From the NCBI GenBank assembly GCA_021604725.1, contig BQJN01000018.1:1-54111 (forward strand): a stretch of 54,111 nt of DNA, read 5' to 3'. The position numbers were made by a program, and so were the translations under genes. Every line of letters begins with the position of its first letter. Positions within the stretch are counted from its first letter, which is position 1. The notes below the pieces were generated by a model. The model did no database searches. It was not told the origin of the DNA and worked only from the letters and a program-made list of their open reading frames with translations. Origin of the DNA: Lysobacteraceae bacterium. Lineage in GTDB: Bacteria > Pseudomonadota > Gammaproteobacteria > Xanthomonadales > BQJN01. This document shows positions 10,401 to 19,215 of this stretch, piece after piece.

Positions 10401-10777
10401 AGCGTCGCACGCGACTTCATACTGTGGCCTGCCGGTAACACACGCACCAGCGGTCCGTAAGTCTGCTCCGCAATGGTTACCTCCAGCAAGAACTCTGGGT
10501 TGCCTTTGGCAATCTCTTTCAGGTCAGCCTGTGAGCCAAGCGTGATCTTGAATTGACCGCTTTTGAAGCGAACGCTTGAGATAGTCTCTTTAGCCAATTC
10601 GGTGCTGCCATCGACAGCAAGCAGACGAACTGCGACATCGTGCTTGCCGCTCAAGGCAATGCCTTCTGCATCTGCTGCAAAACCTTGGTAGGCGATCGAG
10701 TCAGGAAACGGGTCGGACGTAGCGGCCGACAGGCTGAAGGCAGCCGCCAGCATGATAGCGAGGGAAAATGCGCGCAT
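7484..10777 (-). CDS. Large secreted multidomain protein, paralogue 1
   Basis: This exported protein of ~1097 aa has unknown function. I chose the ATG at 10777 because it opens directly on a signal peptide (MRAFSLAIMLAAAFSLSA); a GTG at 10792 is the alternative. Next comes a YQGF domain (SIAYQGFAADAEG...), a beta module seen at the N-terminus of many secreted proteins. The central ~450 residues contain NGVLPPDIEGAVGPDHYVQ and GFGGSCESDNSGD, and closely resemble the gene at 11034-13874. They are followed by an Ig-like segment, a fibronectin-III-like domain (YYWRVSATNLCG) and a C-terminal jelly-roll-like domain ending in GWDIDDVMVQGC. The last residues (VFDDSFGSGGG) resemble the short F-D-x-F tails common on secreted proteins of this bacterial order. 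An adhesin or surface-binding role is likely but unproven. Confidence 0.85.
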   Translation of the reverse strand: MRAFSLAIMLAAAFSLSAATSDPFPDSIAYQGFAADAEGIALSGKHDVAVRLLAVDGSTELAKETISSVRFKSGQFKITLGSQADLKEIAKGNPEFLLEVTIAEQTYGPLVRVLPAGHSMKSRATLSGPVGGEDKLRSKFFDAVGPHTSFQAATLSPTKSASLIQHVGDSVTNPFELAIRGPQISRAVRDLPSVPNRIGQFTDKEVNPPRHEELYDDNGNRFGTIAERIVDPLAAQSADHRGVPTPDPIQNFAGVANVNGVLPPDIEGAVGPDHYVQMVNLSFAVYDKSGTLLAGPSNNNTLWSGFGGSCESDNSGDAIALYDQLADRWILTQFAVSTAQSVCFAVSTTSDPMGTYYLYELPSQRFPDYYKLGMWPDPDNNAIFMGTNSGFAGAYDVYAIDRASLLAGRTPRPAQFFQSYPNLLMPADFDGGRLPPAGSPGLLYTIREGGDPYFTPVPPNDSIDLYAFDVDWDTPANTTLTLIESFGPPDIAEFNWTVCGFFVSDCLEQPDTAVRLDSGSWWPMQRFQYRQFNGNEILVGAWTVDVNGTGDHAAPRWFELQRSLVAGPGSGWTVAQQGTHAPDAAHRWEPSISMNGDGDIGMAYSVVQASTDTFASIRYAGRRDGDPAGVLRDEAELIAGAGAQTSSSNRWGDYASMDIDPADDCTFWFTSEHIQTTGGAPWETQIGSFQFAPCASVVIIPATTEMCAADGTADFPLSLASGFNATTNLSVVNCPAGATCDFSANPVVNPATDSVLELSSLAGLSSGNYVISVMGTDSVDGSLSAVSDVLLSIVDSAPGAPTLSMPADGATDINPIQRQFDWDAIADAEEYLFELASDPGFTNIVDTAMVGGTTYVSDATLDGETTYYWRVSATNLCGPGVASAVFDFVTAPVPGECPSGLVPVKTAGFDFESGEQGWTHTSQLGSDTWALSGANPNSGSQHWHADDVETDSDQLLISPPMALQSGRTPLTLQFWNFQDMESNGPAACWDGGVLEISTDGGANFSQVAGANLQSDPYDGPFQSNSVLFGEDGWCGDPQPYLNSVVDLNAFAGQTVEFRFRIATDGAVSDYGWDIDDVMVQGCDTDDVFDDSFGSGGG

Positions 10778-10981
10778 ATGTTGTAATACCACTATGGAAG
10801 GGTCCTATTGACGGGCACGTCACCTTCCCTGAGCAACCGCGACCGAGAACGATATCACGGATGGCATAAAGGTTTTGTGATGAACGCCAGCGCCAACACC
10901 AAGCGCCACCCTGGGGTTCGCAGGGCCGCGTCAAGACGCCCTCCCTTGAGCGACTATGCCATGCGTGTGGCTTTGCCCACC

Positions 10982-11016
10982 AAAAAAAAAGACGGCGCCT
11001 GATGGCGCCGTCTTTT
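10982..11016 (-). terminator. Strong intrinsic terminator of the S8-PA operon
   Basis: A 9-bp GC stem (GACGGCGCC 10991-10999 / GGCGCCGTC 11004-11012) with a 4-nt loop is followed on the minus strand by nine T residues. It lies 17 bp after the stop of the 11034-13874 gene. Confidence 0.9.
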
Positions 11017-11033
11017 GCTCCGAGCCTAGGAGC

Positions 11034-13874
11034 CTATTGGCAACCTTGAACCTCAATATCATCAACGTACCAGCCATCGTAGTCTGGTAGGCCTACGGCA
11101 CCGTCAGTGCCCATTCGGAAGCGGAAGCGGACCGTATCTCCGGCCCAATCATCCAATGCAACAAATGCCTGAATCGGGCCGACGTTAGCTCCACACCATG
11201 CCGGCAGGTCAGATATAGGACTGTCGTCGTTGGTTACGATCAAACCAGTGTACGGGTCATTCAACATCATAGAATCCGGCACTTGCGTCCAGTTGCTACC
11301 GCCATCGGTCGAAATCTCAAGCAGACCACCATCCCAACATGAGTTGGCTGAGTCAGGCTCTATATCGCGATAGGTATTGAAAGCCAAGGTCAGCGGAGAC
11401 TCACCAACGGGCAGTGCGATGTCGATGGAATCGAGGTACTTGTCCGAAGTACTTGCCGTATCTTCGGCGTAGTACGCCATTCCGGTCAGGCCAGTGCCAC
11501 CGGGCGCAGCAATCAACGTCCACGGATTGCCGCCATTGTTGGTGACGTTCCAATTGCCATCGCCACTTTCCAGGTCGTCAGAGAACAGCGTGTTCACCGG
11601 ACCAGGACAGCTACCCAGTTCGCCGGTCGTGAATGAAAAGGTTGAGCTGAATGTGCCATCACCACAGTAGTTAGCGCCGACAACGCGCCAGAAGTACTGC
11701 GTGGTTTCATCCAGACTTATCGGTGATAGAGCTTCAGTGTCTTCAGTCTCCACCGAAGCAACAATGTTAGTGAATCCGGCGTCGGTTGCGACCTCTAATC
11801 GATAGGTCAGTGCCCCGGCAATTGGATTCCAATCAAAGCTAGGCCGAATCGATTGTCCGGTGCTCGCGTTCGCTGGAGCCACCAACGAAACAGCCGCTGT
11901 CGCCGTATCAGAAACGCCCAAGGTAAATGGAATCGTTCGGTTGGTCGCAGGGCCTGAGGTGGAATCACCCGAAACTTCTAGACCATACTCACCCGATGCC
12001 AGTGCAGCGCCACCGGTCAGCGTCATGACTGTCTCCCCTGGGGTCGCGGGCAAGGGGTTAACGGAGAAGCTACCGGATGTTCCGCCTGGCGTGGTCGCTG
12101 AGAAGTTTACGCCAGCGTTGTAACCACCAATGGTCACTGCCTGGACAGTCCATGATGGATCGCTATCGGTCGCACCACAAACCTCCCGTCTAGTCCCATC
12201 GCCGGGCTGCAGAGCAAATGTAGGTGTACCACAATCAGGGAATGTGAAGCTGCAGATACGTGTCCGCCAACTGGCATTGCCGTCGGTCGCATAATATTCG
12301 GATGTAAACCAGAATGTGCACTGGTCAGCCGGATCGACGCTCATTGATGCGTAGTCACCCCAGCGTCCACTCGAACTCGCCTGGGAGCCTCCACCCAGTA
12401 CACACAAGTCTTCAGATCGCATCTCTCCGCTGGGGTCGTAGAACGCCTTGCCGGTGTAACGAAGCTCTGGATCTTGCGTCGCACTACCGACCGAATAACC
12501 CAACCCGATGTTGCCGCCCTGGTCAATGGCAATGCCTCCCATCCAGCGACTATCAGAGTCAGGCGCGAAGATTCCGCTGTCGATAACACGCTTTTCAGCC
12601 AACACAACCGCATCAGGTCCGAAAGTGTCGATGAACAACTCATCACCACCCGGGATATCAAAGTGGACCCAGCGTACGCCCGCCTGCCCTGACCCAACAT
12701 TCACCGAGTGATTGATGACCAGTGAAACATCCGACGGCCCCTCTCCGTTGAAGGCACGAGCGGTCGCGCGATACATGGTGTTGCTGCCAAATGAGTCGAG
12801 CGTTGCTGCGAACGCAGGCTGCTCAATACCCGGCAGACTGCCAGAATACGCTACGCCACCATCAACGATGTGTTCGTCGGTCAGGTAGGATAGGGTCGGG
12901 TCGCCCCAGTTGACGCACATATCCCAAAAGCGATAACCCGACCCAAAAAATTCATGGTGCACGAATGGTGCACAAGTTCCGGCCTCGGGGACTTCTGTGC
13001 CAATGAGGTGGGGCGGCAATGCACCGTAGGCATCAAAGCCAGGGAACCTTACGAAAGCAGCCGGATCCCCCGCTATCATCGCGTCGCGCTCTACGACGGA
13101 AAATGAGGCTCCGAGGAACGACGCCCCGAAGTCGTGAGTAACGAAGTAGTATCCACTTCGTGTCCCGGACGCGTCTGTCCAGATACCGATGTGCGGATAA
13201 TCGTTGAATTCCGGGGAGAAATCGAACTCATATCGATTGAACACGGCGGCCGGATCGGAGGGATCAACTGAATCGGTTACCGCGAAGCATTGCCGCGGTT
13301 GGGCGGAACCCGTGAATTGTGAAAAAACCCAAACCTGAGCCAGGTCATCCCAAAGGACAATTGGATCGCCAGAGTTGTTGACCTGACAAGGACCACCAAA
13401 GCCTGCCCAGAACGTATTCCCATTCATTTGGGCGCTATGGGGCGTTCCATCTTTGTTGTAAACCCGCCAGTCGAGGTTGATGTACTGGACGTAATATGAA
13501 TCATTCACATCACCGTTGGTGTCGGGTGGCAAGACGCCGGTTGCGCCAATACCATCGAAACTTTCACCCAGCGGTGGTGCCGCAGCACCTGCCCCTCGTG
13601 AGATGGGCGACGGGCGACCACCGTGTTCTGCTTCGATCACATTCTGCGTTGCATTCTGTGCCGGAAGAATATTTGGTATTTCGCGAGCAGCGTCAATTGA
13701 AGGCCTCTCTATCTGGCTTTTCTGACCCATCTGCAGCAGCTCAGCGAGCGGGGGTGATACATCGTGACGGAGAGCTTTGCCGAACTCGACCGCGTGTTTA
13801 TCTTCTGCAACTGCGACACCGGCAACCGCCATCATGGCAGCCCCTGCGACCAGAAAACCCTTATTTCTCATCAC
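11034..13874 (-). CDS. Large secreted multidomain protein, paralogue 2
   Basis: This 946-aa exported protein has a signal peptide (MMRNKGFLVAGAAMMAVAGVAVA). Its domain order matches paralogue 1: a central domain with TGVLPPDTNGDVNDSYYVQ and GFGGPCQVNNSGD, an Ig-like segment, a fibronectin-III-like domain (FWRVVGANYCG), and a C-terminal domain ending YVDDIEVQGC. It lacks the N-terminal YQGF module and the F-D-x-F tail of paralogue 1, and instead has a short charged segment after the signal peptide. An internal LFIDTFGPD lies in the central domain. The start codon is 3 bp after the upstream gene's stop, so it is the last gene of the operon led by the S8 peptidase at 17320. The peptidase might process or release it; that is an inference from linkage. 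Confidence 0.85.
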   Translation of the reverse strand: MMRNKGFLVAGAAMMAVAGVAVAEDKHAVEFGKALRHDVSPPLAELLQMGQKSQIERPSIDAAREIPNILPAQNATQNVIEAEHGGRPSPISRGAGAAAPPLGESFDGIGATGVLPPDTNGDVNDSYYVQYINLDWRVYNKDGTPHSAQMNGNTFWAGFGGPCQVNNSGDPIVLWDDLAQVWVFSQFTGSAQPRQCFAVTDSVDPSDPAAVFNRYEFDFSPEFNDYPHIGIWTDASGTRSGYYFVTHDFGASFLGASFSVVERDAMIAGDPAAFVRFPGFDAYGALPPHLIGTEVPEAGTCAPFVHHEFFGSGYRFWDMCVNWGDPTLSYLTDEHIVDGGVAYSGSLPGIEQPAFAATLDSFGSNTMYRATARAFNGEGPSDVSLVINHSVNVGSGQAGVRWVHFDIPGGDELFIDTFGPDAVVLAEKRVIDSGIFAPDSDSRWMGGIAIDQGGNIGLGYSVGSATQDPELRYTGKAFYDPSGEMRSEDLCVLGGGSQASSSGRWGDYASMSVDPADQCTFWFTSEYYATDGNASWRTRICSFTFPDCGTPTFALQPGDGTRREVCGATDSDPSWTVQAVTIGGYNAGVNFSATTPGGTSGSFSVNPLPATPGETVMTLTGGAALASGEYGLEVSGDSTSGPATNRTIPFTLGVSDTATAAVSLVAPANASTGQSIRPSFDWNPIAGALTYRLEVATDAGFTNIVASVETEDTEALSPISLDETTQYFWRVVGANYCGDGTFSSTFSFTTGELGSCPGPVNTLFSDDLESGDGNWNVTNNGGNPWTLIAAPGGTGLTGMAYYAEDTASTSDKYLDSIDIALPVGESPLTLAFNTYRDIEPDSANSCWDGGLLEISTDGGSNWTQVPDSMMLNDPYTGLIVTNDDSPISDLPAWCGANVGPIQAFVALDDWAGDTVRFRFRMGTDGAVGLPDYDGWYVDDIEVQGCQ

Positions 13875-13877
13875 GTT

Positions 13878-14933
13878 TTACTCTCCGCTCTTGTTTAGCA
13901 TTCGATTCAAATTCTCGCGCTTTGCTTCATCAAGGAAGGTGGTGCGCGATTGTAAAATCAGCTCATCTTGCCAAGCCTCGGCATCCAGGGTCTTGACCAA
14001 CGTCAAGGCCCTCTCGTAGACCACTGCCTGCGGGCACCGGGCCCATCCTAGCAGCATATCGAGACTGCTTCGATCGAAATCCGGCTCTGCTTCGTCAATC
14101 AAGAACCGAATCAGCTCACTATAACTTGCCGTTATTGCACAATTGACGTCAGCCAAAGTTTCGTTGGCAATCTTCAGCATATCGGGCCGCCGACCAAATT
14201 TGCTCATCCCAAACAGCGCGATCAACCGCACCTTTGGTGGCCCTGTTCTCGCTAGTGATTCAAACCTCTCGTACTCTCGGTCGGACATCCCCTTGATGCC
14301 AACCGAGCCCATGACCAGTTCCATCGCCGCCGACTCAGCCAAGTTGAAATCGGCACCGCCCATGATATCCATCAGTTGACCTGCCGTGACCGCGTTGTCG
14401 TGGACGCCCATAACGGCGCGACTGGCTTCAGAGTCAAGGAATACTGCGGGGGCCAAGCCTTCACGACTGACCACCATTGGGCCATCTCGATTTTTCACAT
14501 AGCCCTTCGGAGGAGTTCTTTGCTTTTTGTAGGGTGAGAACAAGACAATATATCGCTCACCGGGAGTCAACTTTGCAGCCAACTCTTCATCCAGTTTCAC
14601 GGTAGCTTCTGTACCGACCTCGCCATGTAGCGCTACAACACGGTGAAAGCGAATCACTGATGGCGAGAACAAATCAAGCATTTCACCTGAGAACAGGATA
14701 TTGATCGGGTCTTTCGCCACATAGCTTGGCGCCGACCAATACTCTTTTGCCGACGACGGAGACGGCATACAAGCAATAAGTGCGAAAAGCACCAATGGAA
14801 GCAATGTGGAACGCAATAGACTAGATGTCCGGAATTTTACGGGGCGCGAGACTATACCACCCCAATAGTGAAAATGTCGTGAAGGGCGAAATGATAGAGG
14901 CGCACTCGCTTGAGTCCCTTCGACTCGCTTCAA
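13878..14933 (-). CDS. Putative lipoprotein of unknown function
   Basis: The frame encodes up to 351 aa from a TTG at 14933; no ATG or GTG precedes the hydrophobic segment, and a TTG closer to LRSTLLPLVLFALIAC is possible. That segment ends in L-I-A-C, which fits a lipobox, so the mature protein may be a lipoprotein beginning at this Cys. The first half of the mature protein is beta-rich (INILFSGEMLDL, RYIVLFSPYKK); the second half is helical with a HEAT-like look. I recognise no family. It sits 11 bp after the S8 peptidase and 3 bp before the secreted paralogue gene, so it belongs to that operon and may help export or anchor its products. No clear ribosome-binding site is visible, which suggests translational coupling. 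Confidence 0.65.
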   Translation of the reverse strand: MKRVEGTQASAPLSFRPSRHFHYWGGIVSRPVKFRTSSLLRSTLLPLVLFALIACMPSPSSAKEYWSAPSYVAKDPINILFSGEMLDLFSPSVIRFHRVVALHGEVGTEATVKLDEELAAKLTPGERYIVLFSPYKKQRTPPKGYVKNRDGPMVVSREGLAPAVFLDSEASRAVMGVHDNAVTAGQLMDIMGGADFNLAESAAMELVMGSVGIKGMSDREYERFESLARTGPPKVRLIALFGMSKFGRRPDMLKIANETLADVNCAITASYSELIRFLIDEAEPDFDRSSLDMLLGWARCPQAVVYERALTLVKTLDAEAWQDELILQSRTTFLDEAKRENLNRMLNKSGE

Positions 14934-14944
14934 TAGTCGATGGC

Positions 14945-17320
14945 TTAGGGTGAAGTGCCCGTCGGCAACGCGGCTACCGACAACCTCATCTCTGAGTAGT
15001 CGCCCGATGCATCCATCAATCTCACTTCACCGAAAACAAATTCGTCGTCGATGACCAGTTGCGGATCGGCGATGGTCAGGGTGATATCAATCGTCGCGCA
15101 AGCACTTAGGGTCGTGACCCCATTGAAGCCGTCGACAAACAGCGTATCGCTGGTGTAGAAGCTGAACGTTGGCGGAGTGGCCTGCAGAGTGGTCCCCACC
15201 GGGGCTGAGGTATCTACGACCCATTGGCTATCACTGTCTTCAGCCATGCAGACGGTCCGTTGCCAACTGCAGTCTCCAGCGCAGTCATTCGATCGCATCG
15301 ATGGCAAGTTGAGGGTTGCCGGGTCGCCACCCATCGCCGGGTCGGCAGCGAGGTAGTTCGAGAACGTTTCGTCCATCACCAAACCAACACCCGTTGCTGC
15401 ATCCAGATTTACGGTTCCTGCTCCTTGTTCATCGGCGTTGCTTGGGCCACCCAATTCAGCCACAGCGGGTGCCGCGCTCATCATCAAGGCTGAGCGAATC
15501 TGCGCAGGCGTCCAGCTCGGGTGAAGGGATTTCAATAGTGCCGCGGCGCCCGCGACATGAGGAGATGAAGCAGACGTGCCGGTCAAATAGGAAAACTGTG
15601 GAGCGGCACCAGCGGCATCCGCAACGGCGGAGAAAATCAGGGTTCCTGGCGCGGCTATGTCCGGTTTGGTAATGTCCATCGACAGGTTGGGGCCGCGAGA
15701 ACTGGCGCGGTACAGCACGCCCCCAAAATCATCGTCGAGGACGCGTTCAGTGATGCCCGACATCGTCACCATGGACGCTGGGTTAAGCTGCAAGAAATCG
15801 ACCATTGCTTCACCATCAGACTTGCCCACCATCAATGACGGAATCACCACAGATCCAATTCCTGTCATTGGAAATGGAGCTATCCCCAGGTGATTAAAGA
15901 TCAACACAGCCACGGCACCAGCGTTGCTGGCGTGGTTTATCTTGGTCGAGAAGCCGCATGTACCACGACTGATCAGAGCAATTTCGCCATCGAACTCATC
16001 GCCCATTGGCCACGCACTGCAACCTTCGAAATTCGCCGGATCTATCGCACCTGCATAGCTGGCGACGGCGTCAACATCAATGCCTGCGAATAGGTCACTA
16101 CTGCCCAACAGGCCATACATTGATTGCAACTCAGGACCGCCTCCATCCACCGATACCGCATTGGTGTTGATTCGGTTGTGCGACTGATTGCCCGCCGTAA
16201 TCATCCACGGCCCAAGGTGTATCACCGCTCCGACCGGCGCGCTGCCGTTATTTCCAGCCGCCGTGACCACCGTAATGCCAGCGCTGACCGCATCGAGAAA
16301 CTGTCGATCGATGTCGGTCCAGGGTGACAAGCCACCGGCAATCGAGAAATTAATTACATCTACGCCATCCAATATGGCCTGATCAATCGCCGCCATCATC
16401 GATGAGGTAAGGCAGGTGTCAGAGCAAACGTCATAGGCGATGATGTTGGCGTGCGGTGCCACGCCCGAGATGGAAGGGGCTGAAAACGCAATACCGGAAT
16501 AGGTGTCAACAAACGGACCACTTAGCGTGTTGCCAACAGCGGTCGCGGCAACATGCGTACCATGCCCGCTACTGTCTTCAGGCCCATCATTCTCAACACC
16601 CCCATCAGCAAAATCCCAGGCACCGATCAACTTGTTGTTGCAGATGAAAGTCACCCCATCACAGGCACCGACGAAAACGCCATCGCCGAACGGGTTGTCG
16701 AATTTATGACCATCCTCCGGTGTGTCCGAGAACGAGGGGTGGTCCATATTGATGCCGGAATCGATAATGCCAACGACAACACCCTCACCCTTGCTCGCCA
16801 TTGACGCCCCCATGGCCGTGCCAGTCCATATCGACTCAGCGCCTATCCATTGCGGACCGGCATCAGTCAATAACTGATGTTCCTGATCAGCAAAGATCCG
16901 TCGAACCTCATCGCGCTGTTTGAGTAACTCTACCTCTTCAGCATGCAGTTCGATGGCGATGCCGTTGGTCGCCACACGATACCGAAACCTCGGCACCATG
17001 GGTCGCCCGAGCTGGCGTTCAAACCCGGCCAAGTACTCACTCTGCATGGAGGCCAGATAAGTGAGGTAGGCATCTACATGGCGCCGCTCTCGCCTGCCGG
17101 ACATTCCACTGCGCAAGTTCTCACCAGTAGCTTCCAGGCCAGGAATCTCACCACCATAGTGCAAGGCGGGCGTGTCATGAAATTCGATGATGTATCGAGT
17201 ACTGGGCAAGGCATCACTTGCCGACTTGGCAGGTGGCAGCATCATCAAGCCGAATAGTAAAACTAGTGTTTGCATAACCCGGCCAGACAATGGCCTCGGT
17301 AGACGTGGAATTGTAGGCAT
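14945..17320 (-). CDS. Secreted S8 subtilisin-like peptidase with PA insert
   Basis: This 791-aa secreted serine peptidase leads a three-gene operon. A hydrophobic segment at residues 15-33 (MQTLVLLFGLMML) is the signal peptide; the second ATG at 17275 would give a tighter one. An I9-like propeptide (YIIEFHDTPAL ... VRRIFADQEHQ) follows. The triad is intact: Asp187 (IIDSG), His253 (GHGTHVA) and Ser583 (GTSASSPHVAG), with oxyanion Asn357 (AAGNNG). A protease-associated (PA) domain is inserted at about 405-525 (IALISRGTCGFSTKINHA), as in cucumisin and lactocepin relatives. The ~160-residue C-terminal domain is Cys-containing and carries LFVDGF at about 735. It likely acts outside the cell. Confidence 0.93.
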   Translation of the reverse strand: MPTIPRLPRPLSGRVMQTLVLLFGLMMLPPAKSASDALPSTRYIIEFHDTPALHYGGEIPGLEATGENLRSGMSGRRERRHVDAYLTYLASMQSEYLAGFERQLGRPMVPRFRYRVATNGIAIELHAEEVELLKQRDEVRRIFADQEHQLLTDAGPQWIGAESIWTGTAMGASMASKGEGVVVGIIDSGINMDHPSFSDTPEDGHKFDNPFGDGVFVGACDGVTFICNNKLIGAWDFADGGVENDGPEDSSGHGTHVAATAVGNTLSGPFVDTYSGIAFSAPSISGVAPHANIIAYDVCSDTCLTSSMMAAIDQAILDGVDVINFSIAGGLSPWTDIDRQFLDAVSAGITVVTAAGNNGSAPVGAVIHLGPWMITAGNQSHNRINTNAVSVDGGGPELQSMYGLLGSSDLFAGIDVDAVASYAGAIDPANFEGCSAWPMGDEFDGEIALISRGTCGFSTKINHASNAGAVAVLIFNHLGIAPFPMTGIGSVVIPSLMVGKSDGEAMVDFLQLNPASMVTMSGITERVLDDDFGGVLYRASSRGPNLSMDITKPDIAAPGTLIFSAVADAAGAAPQFSYLTGTSASSPHVAGAAALLKSLHPSWTPAQIRSALMMSAAPAVAELGGPSNADEQGAGTVNLDAATGVGLVMDETFSNYLAADPAMGGDPATLNLPSMRSNDCAGDCSWQRTVCMAEDSDSQWVVDTSAPVGTTLQATPPTFSFYTSDTLFVDGFNGVTTLSACATIDITLTIADPQLVIDDEFVFGEVRLMDASGDYSEMRLSVAALPTGTSP

Positions 17321-17464
17321 TGACTCAAATTAGAGATTATCGGTCGCCCTGGCAAGTGGACTGCCGGCAGGCCAGGTAAAATCAAGCAACCGTTTCCCAT
17401 GGCCTTACGCGCCCCGGTCTGCGAAAATGCCCGCCCTGATCTGTTTTTCGTTGAACCAATCTAC

Positions 17465-19180
17465 ATGCGCTTATCAAACTTTCACCTTGCCACCACCCGC
17501 GAAACACCGGCCGACGCCGAAATTGTCAGCCATCAATTGATGCTTCGCACCGGCATGATTCGCAAACTCACCTCGGGCATATACACATGGACCCCGCTGG
17601 GCCTGAAAGTATTGCGCAAGGTCGAAGCGATCGTTCGCGAAGAGATGGACCGTGCCGGGGCTTTGGAACTGCTGATGCCCTCGGTGCAGCCAGCGGAGTT
17701 GTGGCAAGAGACGGGCCGCTGGGAAAAATTTGGTGGCCAGCTTTTGAAGATCACCGATCGCGGCGGTCGCGACTACTGTTTCGGGCCGACGCATGAAGAA
17801 GTCATTACCGATCTGGCGCGCAATGAGATCCGTTCGTACAAACAGCTACCACTGAACTTTTACCAGATTCAAACCAAGTTTCGCGATGAGATTCGACCCC
17901 GTTTTGGTGTCATGCGAGCTCGCGAGTTCTTGATGAAAGACGCCTACTCCTTCCACATGAGTGAAGAGTGCATGGCCAAGACCTACAAGGTCATGTATGA
18001 CGCCTATACGGCCATTTTCACGCGCCTGGATCTTGAGTTCCGTGCCGTGCAAGCCGACTCTGGTGCCATCGGCGGCAACGCCTCGCATGAGTTTCACGTG
18101 CTGGCCGAGTCCGGCGAAGACGCTATTTTCTACTCATCAGAAAGTGACTACGCTGCCAACCGCGAGCGCGCTGAGGCGATCTGGACTGAAGAAGCCAAGC
18201 CGGCCAGTGAAAGCATGGCTCGAGTTGAGACGCCCGAGCAAAAAACCATCGCCGACGTTTCGGCTTTTCTCGATATCCCAGTCGAGCGCTGTGTCAAGAC
18301 CTTGATTGTCGAGAACGACGAGGGCGAACTGCTCGCGCTGGTGTTGAGAGGCGACCACGAACTAAATGAAGTCAAGGCCGGCAAACTGGACGAGTTGAAC
18401 GGTGGCTGGAAATTCGCAGAAGAAGAAAAGATCAAATCAGCGATAGGCGCGGGCCTGGGCTCATTGGGTCCGGCCAACATGAAGATCAAGATCATTGTCG
18501 ATCGCGCCGCCGCCAGCTGTGCAGATTTCTGTGCTGGTGCCAATGAAGATGGCTGGCATCACACCGGCATCAACTGGGATCGAGATGCAAAGTATGATCG
18601 GGTCGAAGACTTGCGCAACGTCAATGAAGGCGACCCGAGCCCTGATGGCAAAGGTGTTTTGAAGATGGTGCGCGGCATTGAAGTCGGCCATGTCTTCCAA
18701 CTGGGTCGAAATTACTCCGAAGCGATGAATGCAGTAGTGCTCAATGAACAGGGCAAATCGCAGGCCATGTTTATGGGCTGTTACGGCATTGGTGTTTCGC
18801 GAATCGTCGCCGCAGCGATCGAACAAAATCATGACGACAAGGGCATCATCTGGCCACAGCCCCTGGCACCATTTCAGGTCGCATTGGCGCCGATGAATGC
18901 ACACAAATCGGTACGCGTAAAAGAGGCAGCAGAGAAGCTATATGCCGAGCTTACTGCTGCCGGCGTCGAAGTAGCATTGGACGACCGCGGCTTAAGACCT
19001 GGCGTCATGTTTGCGGATCTGGAGTTGATTGGCATCCCCCATCGGATTGTGATTGGTGACCGCGGACTGGATGCAGGCACATTTGAATACCGACGACGCG
19101 GCGACAGCGAGAATCAGGATTGGCCAATCGAATCGACTGTGTCTCGCTTAACCGAGTTGCTGGCCAGCGGCAGTGTCTGA
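17465..19180 (+). CDS. proS: Prolyl-tRNA synthetase
   Basis: This enzyme charges tRNA-Pro with proline in the cytoplasm. I placed the start at 17465 because [19 protein letters not shown] aligns with the known E. coli N-terminus and gives 571 aa, close to the usual length of this type; an in-frame ATG at 17399 would add 22 residues that the family lacks. Class II motif 2 is clear ([17 protein letters not shown]), as is motif 3 ([10 protein letters not shown]). Between them lies the YbaK-like editing domain typical of the bacterial form, and the anticodon-binding domain ends the protein ([14 protein letters not shown]). It is transcribed divergently from the S8 operon. The ribosome-binding site is weak. 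Confidence 0.97.
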   Translation: MRLSNFHLATTRETPADAEIVSHQLMLRTGMIRKLTSGIYTWTPLGLKVLRKVEAIVREEMDRAGALELLMPSVQPAELWQETGRWEKFGGQLLKITDRGGRDYCFGPTHEEVITDLARNEIRSYKQLPLNFYQIQTKFRDEIRPRFGVMRAREFLMKDAYSFHMSEECMAKTYKVMYDAYTAIFTRLDLEFRAVQADSGAIGGNASHEFHVLAESGEDAIFYSSESDYAANRERAEAIWTEEAKPASESMARVETPEQKTIADVSAFLDIPVERCVKTLIVENDEGELLALVLRGDHELNEVKAGKLDELNGGWKFAEEEKIKSAIGAGLGSLGPANMKIKIIVDRAAASCADFCAGANEDGWHHTGINWDRDAKYDRVEDLRNVNEGDPSPDGKGVLKMVRGIEVGHVFQLGRNYSEAMNAVVLNEQGKSQAMFMGCYGIGVSRIVAAAIEQNHDDKGIIWPQPLAPFQVALAPMNAHKSVRVKEAAEKLYAELTAAGVEVALDDRGLRPGVMFADLELIGIPHRIVIGDRGLDAGTFEYRRRGDSENQDWPIESTVSRLTELLASGSV

Positions 19181-19215
19181 GAGCTACATCATGCGTGCAG
19201 CGAACGGACCGAATC

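Noticed and set aside
17399..17464. N-terminal extension of prolyl-tRNA synthetase
   Set aside because: The family begins at MRLSNFHLA (17465); the extra 22 residues have no match to known ProRS starts.
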